From assembly GCA_017475185.1 (NCBI GenBank), contig JAFVGB010000019.1, positions 1-52,201 of the forward strand: a stretch of 52,201 bases of DNA, given 5' to 3'. Below the pieces are notes generated by a model that saw only the letters and a program-made list of their open reading frames with translations, was not told where the DNA came from and made no database searches. How positions within the stretch are numbered: position 1 is the stretch's first letter; the number at the start of each line of letters is the position of its first letter. Both the position numbers and the translations under genes were made by a program. Below, in pieces: positions 41,908 to 50,960 of the stretch. This stretch comes from Clostridia bacterium. GTDB taxonomy: Bacteria; Bacillota_A; Clostridia; TANB77; CAG-508.

Positions 41908-43365
41908 ATGAAAGTAGGATTTGACAGTGAAAAATATTTAAAAGTACAAAGTGAAAAAATTGAAGAAAGAATTAAAATGTTTGATAACAAGTTATATCTA
42001 GAATTTGGAGGAAAAATTTTCGATGATTATCATGCAACTAGAGTATTGCCAGGATTTGAGCCAGATGCAAAAATAAAATTATTACAAAAATTTAAGGATG
42101 ATTTAGAAGTTATTTTTTGTATTAATTCTGCTGATATAGAGAAAAGTAAAATAAGAGCAGATTATGGAATTAGTTATGAACTTGAATTATTAAGATTAAT
42201 AGAAAATTTGCAAAAACTTGATATAAATATAAATAGTGTTGTTGTAACAATGTACAAGGAAGGAAATAATATTTCTCATTTAGAAAAAATTCTAAAAGAA
42301 AGAAATATAAAAATGTATATTCATAGACCAACACAAGGTTATCCTGATGATGTAAATTTAATAGTAAGTGAGGATGGTTATGGAAAAAACCCATATATAG
42401 AAACAACTAAAAAATTAGTTGTAGTAACTGCTCCAGGTGCTAATAGTGGTAAGTTAGGAACTTGTTTATCACAGTTATATCATGAGCATAAAAGAGGTGT
42501 TAATGCTGGATATGCAAAATTTGAAACTTTTCCAGTATGGAATTTAAGCTTAATGCATCCTGTTAATATAGCATATGAGGCTGCAACGGCAGAGTTAAAA
42601 GATGTTAATATGATAGACCCTTTTCATTTAGAAGCATATGGTGAAAATGCAATAAATTATAATAGAGATATTTCTACATTTCCAATATTAAAAAATATTT
42701 TATTAAAAATTACAGGAAAAGAAATTTATAAATCTCCAACAGACATGGGAGTAAATATGATAAAAACATGTATTACAGATGATGAGGTTGTTCAAGACGC
42801 AGCTCGATCAGAAATAATAAGACGTTATTATAATATTTTATGTGATTATAAACAAGGAATTTGTGAAAGTGATACAGTAGATAGAATTAAAGGTTTAATG
42901 GATAAATTAGGACTTTCTTTAACAGATAGAGCTGTTGCCAAAATTGCATTAGAAAAATCTGAAAAAGATGGATGTAATGCAATAGCTCTAAAACTACCAA
43001 ATGATAAAATTATAACAGGAAAAGAATCTGATTTGTTAAGTAGTGCAAGTGCTGCTGTGTTAAATGCAATAAAAGAAATTACAAGAATACCAGATGAAGA
43101 ATTTTTACTTTCTCCATCAGTATTAGATGGTATATTTAAGATGAAAAAGAAAACTTCATATAAAACATCATATTGTTTAAATTTACAGGAAGTTTTAATA
43201 GCTTTAAGTATATGTTCTATAACAAATCCTATTATAGAAAAGGCAATAAATAATCTTAGTAAATTAAGAGGATGTGAAGCTCATTCTAGTTATATTATTG
43301 AAAAAAGTGAATTGAATGTTCTTAAAAATCTTGGTATAAATTTAACTTGTGAACCTAAGATGTAA
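41908..43365 (+). CDS. DUF1846 family protein
   Basis: A 485-residue protein of the conserved DUF1846 family of Firmicutes; structures are known but the function is not. MKVGFDSEKYLKVQSEKIEE, LEFGGKIFDDYHATRVLPGF, ITAPGANSGKLGTCLSQLYH-like VVTAPGANSGKLGTC (near 172) and PVWNLSLMHPVNIAYEAATA are family features. The ATG at 41908 follows TGGAGGTAGAA. It follows two GACCGTCCCC repeats. Confidence 0.93.
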   Translation: MKVGFDSEKYLKVQSEKIEERIKMFDNKLYLEFGGKIFDDYHATRVLPGFEPDAKIKLLQKFKDDLEVIFCINSADIEKSKIRADYGISYELELLRLIENLQKLDININSVVVTMYKEGNNISHLEKILKERNIKMYIHRPTQGYPDDVNLIVSEDGYGKNPYIETTKKLVVVTAPGANSGKLGTCLSQLYHEHKRGVNAGYAKFETFPVWNLSLMHPVNIAYEAATAELKDVNMIDPFHLEAYGENAINYNRDISTFPILKNILLKITGKEIYKSPTDMGVNMIKTCITDDEVVQDAARSEIIRRYYNILCDYKQGICESDTVDRIKGLMDKLGLSLTDRAVAKIALEKSEKDGCNAIALKLPNDKIITGKESDLLSSASAAVLNAIKEITRIPDEEFLLSPSVLDGIFKMKKKTSYKTSYCLNLQEVLIALSICSITNPIIEKAINNLSKLRGCEAHSSYIIEKSELNVLKNLGINLTCEPKM

Positions 43366-43404
43366 GTGATATAATATGAATAAATTAATTATTAGGAGGT
43401 AAAA

Positions 43405-43905
43405 ATGAAAAGTACTACAGAAAAAATTGCATTAGTTATTGCAATAATATGGATTAGTTTAATAATTTCAGCAGTTGTAGGAGGAGTATTTTTGTTTAAA
43501 AATTTTGTATTTAAAACAAAAGAATCTATTACATCTGAGGAATTTATTTCAAAAATGGAAGAGAATCATTTTAATGTTACTGATGTAACAAAACAATTAG
43601 AAGGTGAAGATGTTGAAGTTAAAGAAGGGTATGTAGCAAGAAAAGATAATTGTCAAGTTGAGTTCTATACTTTTAAAAATGAAGACGATGCAGATACTTT
43701 TTATAAAACAACCAAAGTAAAATTAGATTCAGATACTGCAAGTACAAGAATACAATTAAGTGGAAGAAATTATGCATCTTTTAATATAGAAACAAATGGA
43801 AAATTTAAATTTTTAGAAAGAATTAATAAAACAGTTGTATATGTAAATGTTGATAATACTTATAAAAATGATATAAAAGATGTACTTAGAGATTTAGGAT
43901 ATTAA
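43405..43905 (+). CDS. Hypothetical membrane-anchored protein
   Basis: A 166-residue protein with one N-terminal membrane segment (residues 7-32, IALVIAIIWISLIISAVVGGVF) and an extracytoplasmic alpha/beta domain (TSEEFISKMEENHFNVTDVT..., CQVEFYTFKNEDDADTFYKT). The repeated pattern resembles small substrate- or lipid-binding domains, but no family is recognised. SD AGGAGGTAAAA. It ends at a strong hairpin. Confidence 0.7.
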   Translation: MKSTTEKIALVIAIIWISLIISAVVGGVFLFKNFVFKTKESITSEEFISKMEENHFNVTDVTKQLEGEDVEVKEGYVARKDNCQVEFYTFKNEDDADTFYKTTKVKLDSDTASTRIQLSGRNYASFNIETNGKFKFLERINKTVVYVNVDNTYKNDIKDVLRDLGY

Positions 43906-43910
43906 TTTTC

Positions 43911-43962
43911 AAAATATGGAAATAGGGATTGGTAAACAGAACCGTCCCTATTTCCATATTTT
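43911..43962. repeat. Hairpin with an ACCGTCCC core
   Basis: AAAATATGGAAATAGGGA (43911-43928) and TCCCTATTTCCATATTTT (43945-43962) are perfect 18-bp arms. The loop and arm together read GGTAAACAGAACCGTCCC, related to the GACCGTCCCC repeats. It can also act as a terminator for the upstream gene. Confidence 0.75.
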
Positions 43963-43987
43963 CAAGCATTTCATAAATTAGTTTTTA

Positions 43988-44015
43988 TTGACATTTACGT
44001 AGAATATGATAAAAT
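43988..44015 (+). promoter_or_regulatory. Promoter for ppa
   Basis: -35 TTGACA (43988-43993), 16-base spacer, -10 TAAAAT (44010-44015). Confidence 0.65.
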
Positions 44016-44047
44016 ATAGGCAAAACAAAAGAAAGGATATGATGTAA

Positions 44048-44578
44048 ATGAATATTTGGCATGATATTAATGGAGAGAGAATAAAACAAGACGACTTTGT
44101 TGCAGTAGTTGAGATTCAAAAAAATGGAAGAAATAAATATGAATTAGATAAAGAAACAGGGCTTTTAAAGTTAGATAGAGTATTATATACAGCAACACAC
44201 TATCCAGCAAATTATGGATTTATTCCAAGAACATATGCAGGAGATAATGATCCATTAGATGTATTGGTAATTTGTCAAGAGGAAATAGTTCCAATGACTT
44301 TGGTTGAATGTTATCCAATTGGTGTTTTAAAAATGATTGATAATGATGAAGAAGATGAAAAAATAATTGCAATATGCAAAAACGATCCATACTTAAATAC
44401 TTATAAAGATATAAGTCAATTACCAAATCAATATATGGAGGAAATAATGCATTTCTTTGAAGTATATAAAACTTTAGAAGGAAAACATACAAGTGTTGGA
44501 AAAATGTATGGACGCACAGAAGCAGAAGATATAATAGAACAAGCTATTGAAAACTATAAGGTAAAATTTGAAAAATAA
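44048..44578 (+). CDS. ppa: Inorganic pyrophosphatase, family I
   Basis: Hydrolyses pyrophosphate released by biosynthesis. The signature DNDPLDVLV (near residues 67-75) binds Mg, HYPANYGFIPRTYAGD precedes it, and the ICKNDPYLNTYKDI segment follows the family. 176 residues. SD GAAAGGATATGATGTAA. Confidence 0.96.
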   Translation: MNIWHDINGERIKQDDFVAVVEIQKNGRNKYELDKETGLLKLDRVLYTATHYPANYGFIPRTYAGDNDPLDVLVICQEEIVPMTLVECYPIGVLKMIDNDEEDEKIIAICKNDPYLNTYKDISQLPNQYMEEIMHFFEVYKTLEGKHTSVGKMYGRTEAEDIIEQAIENYKVKFEK

Positions 44579-44588
44579 GAGGTAGAAA

Positions 44589-45629
44589 ATGATTTTAGAA
44601 ACAATAATAATAGTAGGAGTAATGGTATTATTTTTATTATTATTTATACTATTAGTTATCAAGAATAATTACATAACAGAAAAACTAAAAATTTTTAAGC
44701 TAAAAACTCTTTTAATAATGAAAAAGGATGAAGAAGCAAAAAAATATGCTTTAAAAATAGTTGATAAATATCCTAAAAATTATATGGCACATAAAATTTT
44801 AGGAGAGTTATATGAAAAAGAAGGAAAAATAAGTGTTGCATTAGATGAATATATAAGAGCTGTAGAATTAAATGAACAAGATTTTGAAATGCATTATAAA
44901 GTTGCAACACTATTACATGAAACAGAGAAAAAAGAAGAAGCAATAATAATGTTACAAGATTTGCTAAGAATTAAACCAGAATACTTACAGGCATCACTGT
45001 TGTTGGGAAATATTTTATATGAAGAAGACCGCTTTAAAGAAGCTATTTCAATATATATGACAGCATTGAAATATAATCCAACAGAATATGAATTATATTA
45101 TAATATAGGAATGGCATTTACAAGAATTAATGATTTTCAAAAAGCCAGAGAATATTATAAAAGAGCTGCTGTGTTAAATTCATATCTATATAATGGTCAA
45201 TATAATTTGGCATTAATTGCAATGATTCAAGGTGAATTAGATGAAGCTGAAAGACATTTACAGCAAGCATTACAACAAGAAGAATTAGAACCAATTGGAT
45301 ATTATTATTTAGCTGTAATTGCTTTAATAAAGAAAGAAAATGAAAAAGCATTAAATTATATTAATATGGCATTAGAATTGGATAAAAAATTAGAAAAGAA
45401 AATTACAGAACAATCATTATTTTTGCCAATTCAAGATAAAATTAGAATTCCAAATGAGCCTTCAAGAAAGATAAAAATTACATTATCTAAAAACGAAATA
45501 GATACTAATAAGCATTTAGAAGAAATGTATAATTTAGTAGATTCTTTAAATGGAGGAAAAGTTTCAAAAAATGATGATGAAAAGAAAGTTGAAATAGAAA
45601 CAGAATTAGATATTGAAAAAGAAAGATAA
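44589..45629 (+). CDS. Membrane-anchored TPR protein
   Basis: A membrane segment (residues 4-22) is followed by about six tetratricopeptide repeats (residues 45-260; e.g. YMAHKILGELYEKEGKISVA, ASLLLGNILYEEDRFKEAIS, YELYYNIGMAFTRINDFQKA) and a charged C-terminal tail. Such proteins act as scaffolds; the partner is unknown. SD AGAGGTAGAAA. It lies 10 nt after ppa and is co-transcribed with it. Confidence 0.88.
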   Translation: MILETIIIVGVMVLFLLLFILLVIKNNYITEKLKIFKLKTLLIMKKDEEAKKYALKIVDKYPKNYMAHKILGELYEKEGKISVALDEYIRAVELNEQDFEMHYKVATLLHETEKKEEAIIMLQDLLRIKPEYLQASLLLGNILYEEDRFKEAISIYMTALKYNPTEYELYYNIGMAFTRINDFQKAREYYKRAAVLNSYLYNGQYNLALIAMIQGELDEAERHLQQALQQEELEPIGYYYLAVIALIKKENEKALNYINMALELDKKLEKKITEQSLFLPIQDKIRIPNEPSRKIKITLSKNEIDTNKHLEEMYNLVDSLNGGKVSKNDDEKKVEIETELDIEKER

Positions 45630-45713
45630 ATTTTAAGGATAAAAAAATTGAATAATAAGTGTAATTATACAATATATTCATAATAGATTATATATGAAAG
45701 GATTTGAGATATT

Positions 45714-46571
45714 ATGAATATTAGTATAATTGGCGGTGATTCAAGAATTGTTGAATTAGTTAAAATACTTTCAGAAGATAAAAATAATAAAATTGTTTTA
45801 TTTGGCTTTGGAAAATGTGAAAATTTAAAACAATATGAACAAGCATCAAATCTAATTGAAGCATTACAAAACTCAGAATTAATAATTACATCTATACCAT
45901 TATCTAAAGATGGAAAAAGCATAAACACAGTATATTCTGAAAAAAATATATTGGTTGAAGATTTGTTTAATATAGCTAAAAATAAAAAAATTATCACAGG
46001 AAAGATCACAGATGAAATTAAAGGTTTAATAAAACCAGAAAATAATAATGAAATATTAGATGTATTAAGTTGTGAAGAACTAACAGTATTAAATGCAATT
46101 CCAACAGCAGAGGGAGCCATACAAATAGCAATGGAAAAAAGTTCGGTAACAATACATAATAGCAAATGTCTTATATTAGGTTTTGGCAGAATTGGAAAAA
46201 TTTTATCAAAAATGTTATTTGGGATTGGAGCACAAGTATATTGCGAAGCAAGAAAACAGCAAGATATAGCATGGATTCAAAGTTATGGCTATAATGCTAT
46301 ACATCTAGATAACTTAAATAATTATCTGAATAAATTTGATTTTATATTTAATACCATACCACATGTAGTACTAAATAATACTAATTTAGGATTGATAAAA
46401 AAAGACTGCATAATAATAGACTTAGCTTCAAAGCCAGGTGGAATTGATTTTGAAGAAGCTAAAAAACTGAATTTACAAGTGGAATGGGTCCTGGCACTAC
46501 CTGGAAAAGTTGCACCTAAAACAGCAGCAAGCTATATTTATGAAATTATAAAAAACAATGTTCAAATATAA
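45714..46571 (+). CDS. dpaA: Dipicolinate synthase subunit A
   Basis: With DpaB it oxidises dihydrodipicolinate (from lysine synthesis) to dipicolinic acid, the spore core solute. The N-terminal domain begins NISIIGGDSRIVELVKILSE; the NAD-binding Rossmann fold begins CLILGFGRIGKILSKML (near residue 151), with IFNTIPHVVL and IDLASKPGGID after it. 285 residues, normal. SD GAAAGGATTTGAGATATT. dpaB is not adjacent; the next gene is uppP. Confidence 0.9.
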   Translation: MNISIIGGDSRIVELVKILSEDKNNKIVLFGFGKCENLKQYEQASNLIEALQNSELIITSIPLSKDGKSINTVYSEKNILVEDLFNIAKNKKIITGKITDEIKGLIKPENNNEILDVLSCEELTVLNAIPTAEGAIQIAMEKSSVTIHNSKCLILGFGRIGKILSKMLFGIGAQVYCEARKQQDIAWIQSYGYNAIHLDNLNNYLNKFDFIFNTIPHVVLNNTNLGLIKKDCIIIDLASKPGGIDFEEAKKLNLQVEWVLALPGKVAPKTAASYIYEIIKNNVQI

Positions 46572-46618
46572 ATTAATGGAAAATATGTTGTTTGAAAATA
46601 GAAAGGAAGACATAAATT

Positions 46619-47407
46619 ATGAATATATATATACAGTCATTAATATTAGGAGTAGTACAAGGACTAACTGAATTATTACCAATTTCAAGTTCAGCACATT
46701 TAACTCTAATACCTTGGATTTTTAATTGGAATGAAATTCCAGATTCTTTTGATGTTGCATTACATTTTGGAACACTTTTGGCAATTGGATTATTCTTTTT
46801 TAAAGATTGGATAGAACTAATAAAGGGAGGATTTAATCTTGTTGTTAAAAAAGAAAAAACAGTTGAAGGAAGAATGTTTTGGTACATAGTGTTAGCTACA
46901 TTGCCTGGAGGAATTATAGGATTTTTGTTAGATCACTTTTTAGAAGATAAATTAAAAACTCCTCTAATAATTGCAACAGCACTTATAGTAATGGGTATTT
47001 TGTTATATGTTGTTGATAAAAAATGCAAATCAAAGATAACATACGAAAAGATGGGACTAAAAGAAACTTTTTTAATAGGATTATCACAAGCATTAGCTTT
47101 TATACCTGGTGTATCAAGATCTGGAATTACAATGACAATGGGAAGATTTTTAAATGTAGATAGAAAATCAGTTGCAAGATATTCATTTATGCTTTCTGCA
47201 CCTATAGTGCTTGCAGCAACAGTTTTCAAATTTAGTAGTTTTGTGTTTAATCCACAATTCTTTATTGGAGTAATATCAAGCTTTTTGGTAGGTGTTGCGG
47301 TAATTAAATTTTTAATGCAATATCTAAAGAAAGGAAGCTTCAAAATATTTGCTATTTATAGAGTATTAGTAGGATTGGCTGTATTAATAATATATTTTGT
47401 TAAATAA
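46619..47407 (+). CDS. uppP: Undecaprenyl-diphosphate phosphatase
   Basis: The BacA-type membrane enzyme that recycles the peptidoglycan carrier lipid. GVVQGLTELLPISSSAHLTL (residues 11-30) and FIPGVSRSGITMTMGRFL (near 161) hold the paired active-site motifs. About seven membrane segments and 262 residues fit. SD AGAAAGGAAGACATAAATT. Confidence 0.96.
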   Translation: MNIYIQSLILGVVQGLTELLPISSSAHLTLIPWIFNWNEIPDSFDVALHFGTLLAIGLFFFKDWIELIKGGFNLVVKKEKTVEGRMFWYIVLATLPGGIIGFLLDHFLEDKLKTPLIIATALIVMGILLYVVDKKCKSKITYEKMGLKETFLIGLSQALAFIPGVSRSGITMTMGRFLNVDRKSVARYSFMLSAPIVLAATVFKFSSFVFNPQFFIGVISSFLVGVAVIKFLMQYLKKGSFKIFAIYRVLVGLAVLIIYFVK

Positions 47408-47453
47408 TATAAATTGAACTTCGTAAAAGCACTTTTAGAAAGGAGTAATAAAT

Positions 47454-47639
47454 ATGGGAAATAAAACTTTGATTAGAGGAACTTTAATAATACTTGCAAT
47501 TTTAGCTATATTTACTATTATGATGCTAGTACTTGTAGGAAAAGATGGTTTAATAAGTAAAGAAATACAAAATTATAATGATACACATGTAGAAGAAGAC
47601 AACGAGAAACAAAATAATGTGGTTATTGTTCAAAAATAA
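47454..47639 (+). CDS. Small single-pass membrane protein
   Basis: A 61-residue protein with a membrane segment (LIRGTLIILAILAIFTIMML, residues 6-25) and an acidic C-terminal tail. SD AGAAAGGAGTAATAAAT. It lies 46 nt after uppP and is followed by a terminator, so it probably ends that transcript. Family not recognised. Confidence 0.65.
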   Translation: MGNKTLIRGTLIILAILAIFTIMMLVLVGKDGLISKEIQNYNDTHVEEDNEKQNNVVIVQK

Positions 47640-47646
47640 TTTTAAA

Positions 47647-47680
47647 GGAGACGGTTTAAAAATCGTCTCTGTTTTTATTT
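47647..47680 (+). terminator. Terminator
   Basis: GGAGACGGT and ATCGTCTCT pair (one G-U) around TTAAAA, followed by GTTTTTATTTTT. Confidence 0.8.
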
Positions 47681-47741
47681 TTCAGAATAGTTAAATAAAA
47701 TATGTTAATAAATTTTTTCTATATAGTTAAAATAATGAAAG

Positions 47742-47770
47742 TTGACAAAATATCTAAAAAATAGTATAAT
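47742..47770 (+). promoter_or_regulatory. Consensus promoter for the RNase J gene, with a long leader
   Basis: TTGACA (47742-47747), 17 bases, TATAAT (47765-47770), a perfect match. The start near 47777 leaves a 5' leader of about 235 nt (47777-48011) without an ORF that has an SD. A short stem GTTTAT/ATAAAC followed by a T7 run near 47910-47940 could be an attenuator. Confidence 0.75.
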
Positions 47771-48011
47771 ATGAATTAGTTAGTACCAGAAAGTGGGAAA
47801 ATGAGATTAAATTTGTATATCAATATTTATTATGGTGTGAATAAATATTAATAAAAAAGATTGTAGAATGAGTTCGGAAAAATAAAATTAAAAATTATGT
47901 GGTTTATAATATTTAATAAACTATTTTTTTGTTGTGACAATTTTTCTTATTTGATGTATATGAATTTAAACGAAAAGAAAAAATAAATAAGAAAAGGAGA
48001 GATTTAAATTA

Positions 48012-49949
48012 ATGACAAATGAAATTGTAAAAAATGAGAGAACAGACAGAAAAAAATCTGAAAAACCTGGATTTGAGAAAAAATTTAGAAATGAAGAGAA
48101 AATGTCTAAAAGAAAAAATATTAGAGAAAAATCAATGAGAGAAAATACAAAAAGAGACGGTATAAAAAAAGATAATCAAAAAAGAGAGAAAAAAGTAGAA
48201 GAAAAAAATTCAAAGAGAAGCGGAACAATAAAAGAAAATAGAAATTCAAAAATTGAAAGTAATCAAAACCCAGACTTAAAATTTGAATTCAAGAAACCTA
48301 ACTTAAAAATAATACCATTAGGTGGATTAGATGAAATAGGAAAAAATATTACAGTATTTGAGTATGATGAAGACATAATATTAGTTGACTGTGGATTAGA
48401 ATTCCCAGAAGACAATATGTTAGGTGTAGATTTAGTTATACCAGATGTAACATATTTAGTAAAAAACAAAGACAGAATTAAGGGATTGGTTATCACACAT
48501 GGACATGAAGATCACATTGGATCAATTCCATATGTTTTAAAACAAGTTGATATGCCAATTTATGCTACAAGATTAACAGTAGGATTAATCCAAAACAAAT
48601 TAGAAGAACATAAATTATTACGTTCAACAAGATTATACACTGTTGACCAAGGTGAAACAGTTGATTTTGGAAAAATGAAGGTTGAATTTATTAGAAGTTC
48701 ACACAGTATTCCAGACTCTGTAATGCTTGCTATTCATACACCAGTTGGAACTGTAATGCATACAGGTGACTTTAAAATTGACTTTACACCAATAGATGAT
48801 CAATTAATGGACTTCGGTAGAATTGCTGAAATAGGAAATCAAGGAGTTTTAGCATTATTATCAGACAGTACAAACTCTGAAAGAAAAGGATATACAATGT
48901 CTGAAAGTTCTGTTGGGGAAGTATTTGACAGATTATTTATGAATTGTAAGAAAAGAATAGTTGTTGCAACATTTGCTTCAAATGTTCACAGAGTTCAACA
49001 AATTTGTAATTCAGCTGTAAAATATGGAAGAAAAATTGCAGTTTGTGGAAGAAGTATGATAAACATGATTGAAGTTGCTAGAAACTTAGGATATATCCAA
49101 GTTCCAGACAACACATTCATAGATATAGATATGATTAAAAACTACACAGATGAGCAATTAACAATTTTAACAACAGGAAGTCAAGGGGAAGCAATGTCTG
49201 CTTTAACAAGAATGGCTGCTGGAGAACACAAAAAAGTTGTTATCACACCAAATGACCTAGTAATAATTTCAGCAACAGCAATTCCTGGAAATGAAAAATT
49301 AGTTTCTAAAGTAATAGATAAATTAATGCAAATAGGTGCAGAAGTTGTGTATAGTGCATTAGAAGATATTCACGTTTCAGGACATGCTTGTCAAGAAGAA
49401 CAAAAATTAATTATGTCTTTAGTTAGACCTAAATACTTCTTACCAGTTCACGGTGAATACAGACAATTACGTGCACATGCTGAAACAGCTAAGAAAATGG
49501 GAATTCCTGCAGAAAATATATTTATGCTTGAAAATGGTAGAGTATTGGAGTTAAACGAACATGAAGCTAAAGTAACAACATCAGTGCCATCAGGAAAAAT
49601 TTTAGTAGATGGATTAGGTGTTGGAGATGTTGGAAATATTGTTTTAAGAGACAGACAACATTTATCACAAGATGGTTTAATAATAATAGTAATGACAATG
49701 GATGCAGCTTCAGGAGAAATAGTTTCAGGACCAGATGTAATTTCAAGAGGATTTGTTTATGTAAGAGAATCTGAAAACTTAATGGATGATGTTAAGAAAC
49801 AAATTAGAGAAGAAGTTAAATATTTCGAAGAAAGAAATATTACAGATTGGTCAACAATTAAGACAGCTTTGAAAGATAATTTAAGAGATTATATTTTCCA
49901 AAAGACTAAGAGAAATCCTATGATTTTACCAATTATTATGGAAGTTTAA
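48012..49949 (+). CDS. rnjA: Ribonuclease J with a basic N-terminal extension
   Basis: A metallo-beta-lactamase-fold RNase with 5' exonuclease and endonuclease activity. The zinc motif is THGHEDHIG (His163, His165, Asp167, His168), followed by the beta-CASP domain, with GSQGEAMSALTRMA (near 394) and HVSGHACQEEQ (near 455). The enzyme proper starts near residue 97 (LKIIPLGGLDEIGKN). Residues 1-95 are a low-complexity Lys/Arg/Glu/Asn extension absent from B. subtilis RNase J1 and probably RNA- or partner-binding. 645 residues against about 555 for J1. SD AAAAGGAGAGATTTAAATTA. Long leader upstream. Confidence 0.95.
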   Translation: MTNEIVKNERTDRKKSEKPGFEKKFRNEEKMSKRKNIREKSMRENTKRDGIKKDNQKREKKVEEKNSKRSGTIKENRNSKIESNQNPDLKFEFKKPNLKIIPLGGLDEIGKNITVFEYDEDIILVDCGLEFPEDNMLGVDLVIPDVTYLVKNKDRIKGLVITHGHEDHIGSIPYVLKQVDMPIYATRLTVGLIQNKLEEHKLLRSTRLYTVDQGETVDFGKMKVEFIRSSHSIPDSVMLAIHTPVGTVMHTGDFKIDFTPIDDQLMDFGRIAEIGNQGVLALLSDSTNSERKGYTMSESSVGEVFDRLFMNCKKRIVVATFASNVHRVQQICNSAVKYGRKIAVCGRSMINMIEVARNLGYIQVPDNTFIDIDMIKNYTDEQLTILTTGSQGEAMSALTRMAAGEHKKVVITPNDLVIISATAIPGNEKLVSKVIDKLMQIGAEVVYSALEDIHVSGHACQEEQKLIMSLVRPKYFLPVHGEYRQLRAHAETAKKMGIPAENIFMLENGRVLELNEHEAKVTTSVPSGKILVDGLGVGDVGNIVLRDRQHLSQDGLIIIVMTMDAASGEIVSGPDVISRGFVYVRESENLMDDVKKQIREEVKYFEERNITDWSTIKTALKDNLRDYIFQKTKRNPMILPIIMEV

Positions 49950-49954
49950 AAATA

Positions 49955-49990
49955 AAAAAGCGATTCAAAAAATGAATCGCTTTTTTTATT
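49955..49990. terminator. Bidirectional terminator
   Basis: AAAAAGCGATTCA and TGAATCGCTTTTT around five A's, ending in a T-run. It lies between the convergent RNase J and orphan genes. Confidence 0.88.
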
Positions 49991-50007
49991 AAGACAAGCA
50001 ACTTGCT

Positions 50008-50595
50008 TTAGGCAATCTTTACAATAATAACTTTGACAAGTCGAATACCGTGATCGTATGTAGGAGGTATGTTGCCTTTGGTTCCAATTTTTTGCACATC
50101 ACCACACCAACCTGTTTTCTCTGACCATTCTCCATTGCTGTCTTGCCTAGCAAAATGAAAACCGAGAGGACAGTCATGGAAGGAAGGAGCTGTGTATATC
50201 GCAATACGATATTCTCCATCTTCACATGTAGTTTCTCCATCATCATCTCTGTACGAAATGCCCAAATACTTTAAATCTCGAAGTACTGCTGCAACAAGAT
50301 ACCGTTCAGACCAAGGTAATATAATGTCATCTTTATTCGAAATGGCACTTGGATAAAAAAGAACTTCTTCTGTATCAACAATTGGAGTATTTAGAACATA
50401 TGCATAGCAGTTTGTGTAGATGTACTTACCATCAGGTGCTTTCCATTTCTGCAAATTGAAAACAGGAATCTGAGGATTTCGCTTGAATTCTGCTATTTGT
50501 AGCTCTAACTTATCACGAAGTGTTTCGTAGCTATCTTGATTGCTCACTTCAATTGATTGGGTTTTCTTTCCAAAAAGTTTAGTCCATATAGACAT
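50008..50595 (-). CDS. Hypothetical protein, possible papain/NlpC-like fold, orphan
   Basis: A 195-residue protein starting MSIWTKLFGKKTQ at 50595, after TAGGAGGAAAAAT; a longer frame upstream has no SD. A conserved-looking Cys in YIYTNCYAYVLNT (near residue 59) and a His in GFHFARQDSNGEWSEKTG (near 155) resemble the Cys...His layout of uncharacterised proteins with an Asn-Cys-Tyr-Ala-Tyr start and a (Tyr)-His-x-(Tyr)-Arg-x-Asp-x-x-Gly-x-Trp-Ser motif. That suggests a cysteine-hydrolase-like fold, by inference only. No signal peptide. Own promoter and terminator; G+C and codons differ from neighbours. Confidence 0.72.
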   Translation of the reverse strand: MSIWTKLFGKKTQSIEVSNQDSYETLRDKLELQIAEFKRNPQIPVFNLQKWKAPDGKYIYTNCYAYVLNTPIVDTEEVLFYPSAISNKDDIILPWSERYLVAAVLRDLKYLGISYRDDDGETTCEDGEYRIAIYTAPSFHDCPLGFHFARQDSNGEWSEKTGWCGDVQKIGTKGNIPPTYDHGIRLVKVIIVKIA

Positions 50596-50662
50596 ATTTT
50601 TCCTCCTAATAATTATTTTGCAAGGATAAATGAAATCATTGCTGACCACAATAATTTACATA

Positions 50663-50691
50663 ACTATACTATAAACTTTAAATATTGTCAA
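50663..50691 (-). promoter_or_regulatory. Promoter for the orphan gene at 50008
   Basis: Read on the minus strand: TTGACA (50686-50691), 17 bases, TATAGT (50663-50668). Between 50596 and 50960 there are only this and the gltX promoter; no gene is visible. Confidence 0.75.
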
Positions 50692-50867
50692 ATAAACAAT
50701 GAACGAAAAATGTCAAATTATGGCATACGAAATAGATTGAAAGTTCAGCCTAAATAAAGTATACTCAGTATTAGGCTTATTATATAAAATTTGGTTAGAA
50801 ACATTGAAAGAAAAATATGGATTTTAACAAAGATGTGTACAAAGTTGCAATATCAGAATTATTTTGC

Positions 50868-50896
50868 TTGAAAAAAATGTATATTTATGCTAAAAT
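50868..50896 (+). promoter_or_regulatory. Promoter for gltX
   Basis: -35 TTGAAA (50868-50873), 17 bases, -10 TAAAAT (50891-50896). The leader is about 60 nt, too short for a T-box. Confidence 0.6.
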
Positions 50897-50960
50897 GTTG
50901 TGCATAGAGGATTTAAGATATAATGAAATTATATATAAATAAAAGAAAGGATAGATAGAA

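Noticed and set aside
47860..47885. GTTCGGAAAA in the RNase J leader, similar to the frameshift sites
   Set aside because: Non-coding leader; no frame is restored by removing the C.
50897..50960. T-box riboswitch upstream of gltX
   Set aside because: The leader after the promoter is only about 60 nt, with no specifier stem, T-box sequence or terminator.
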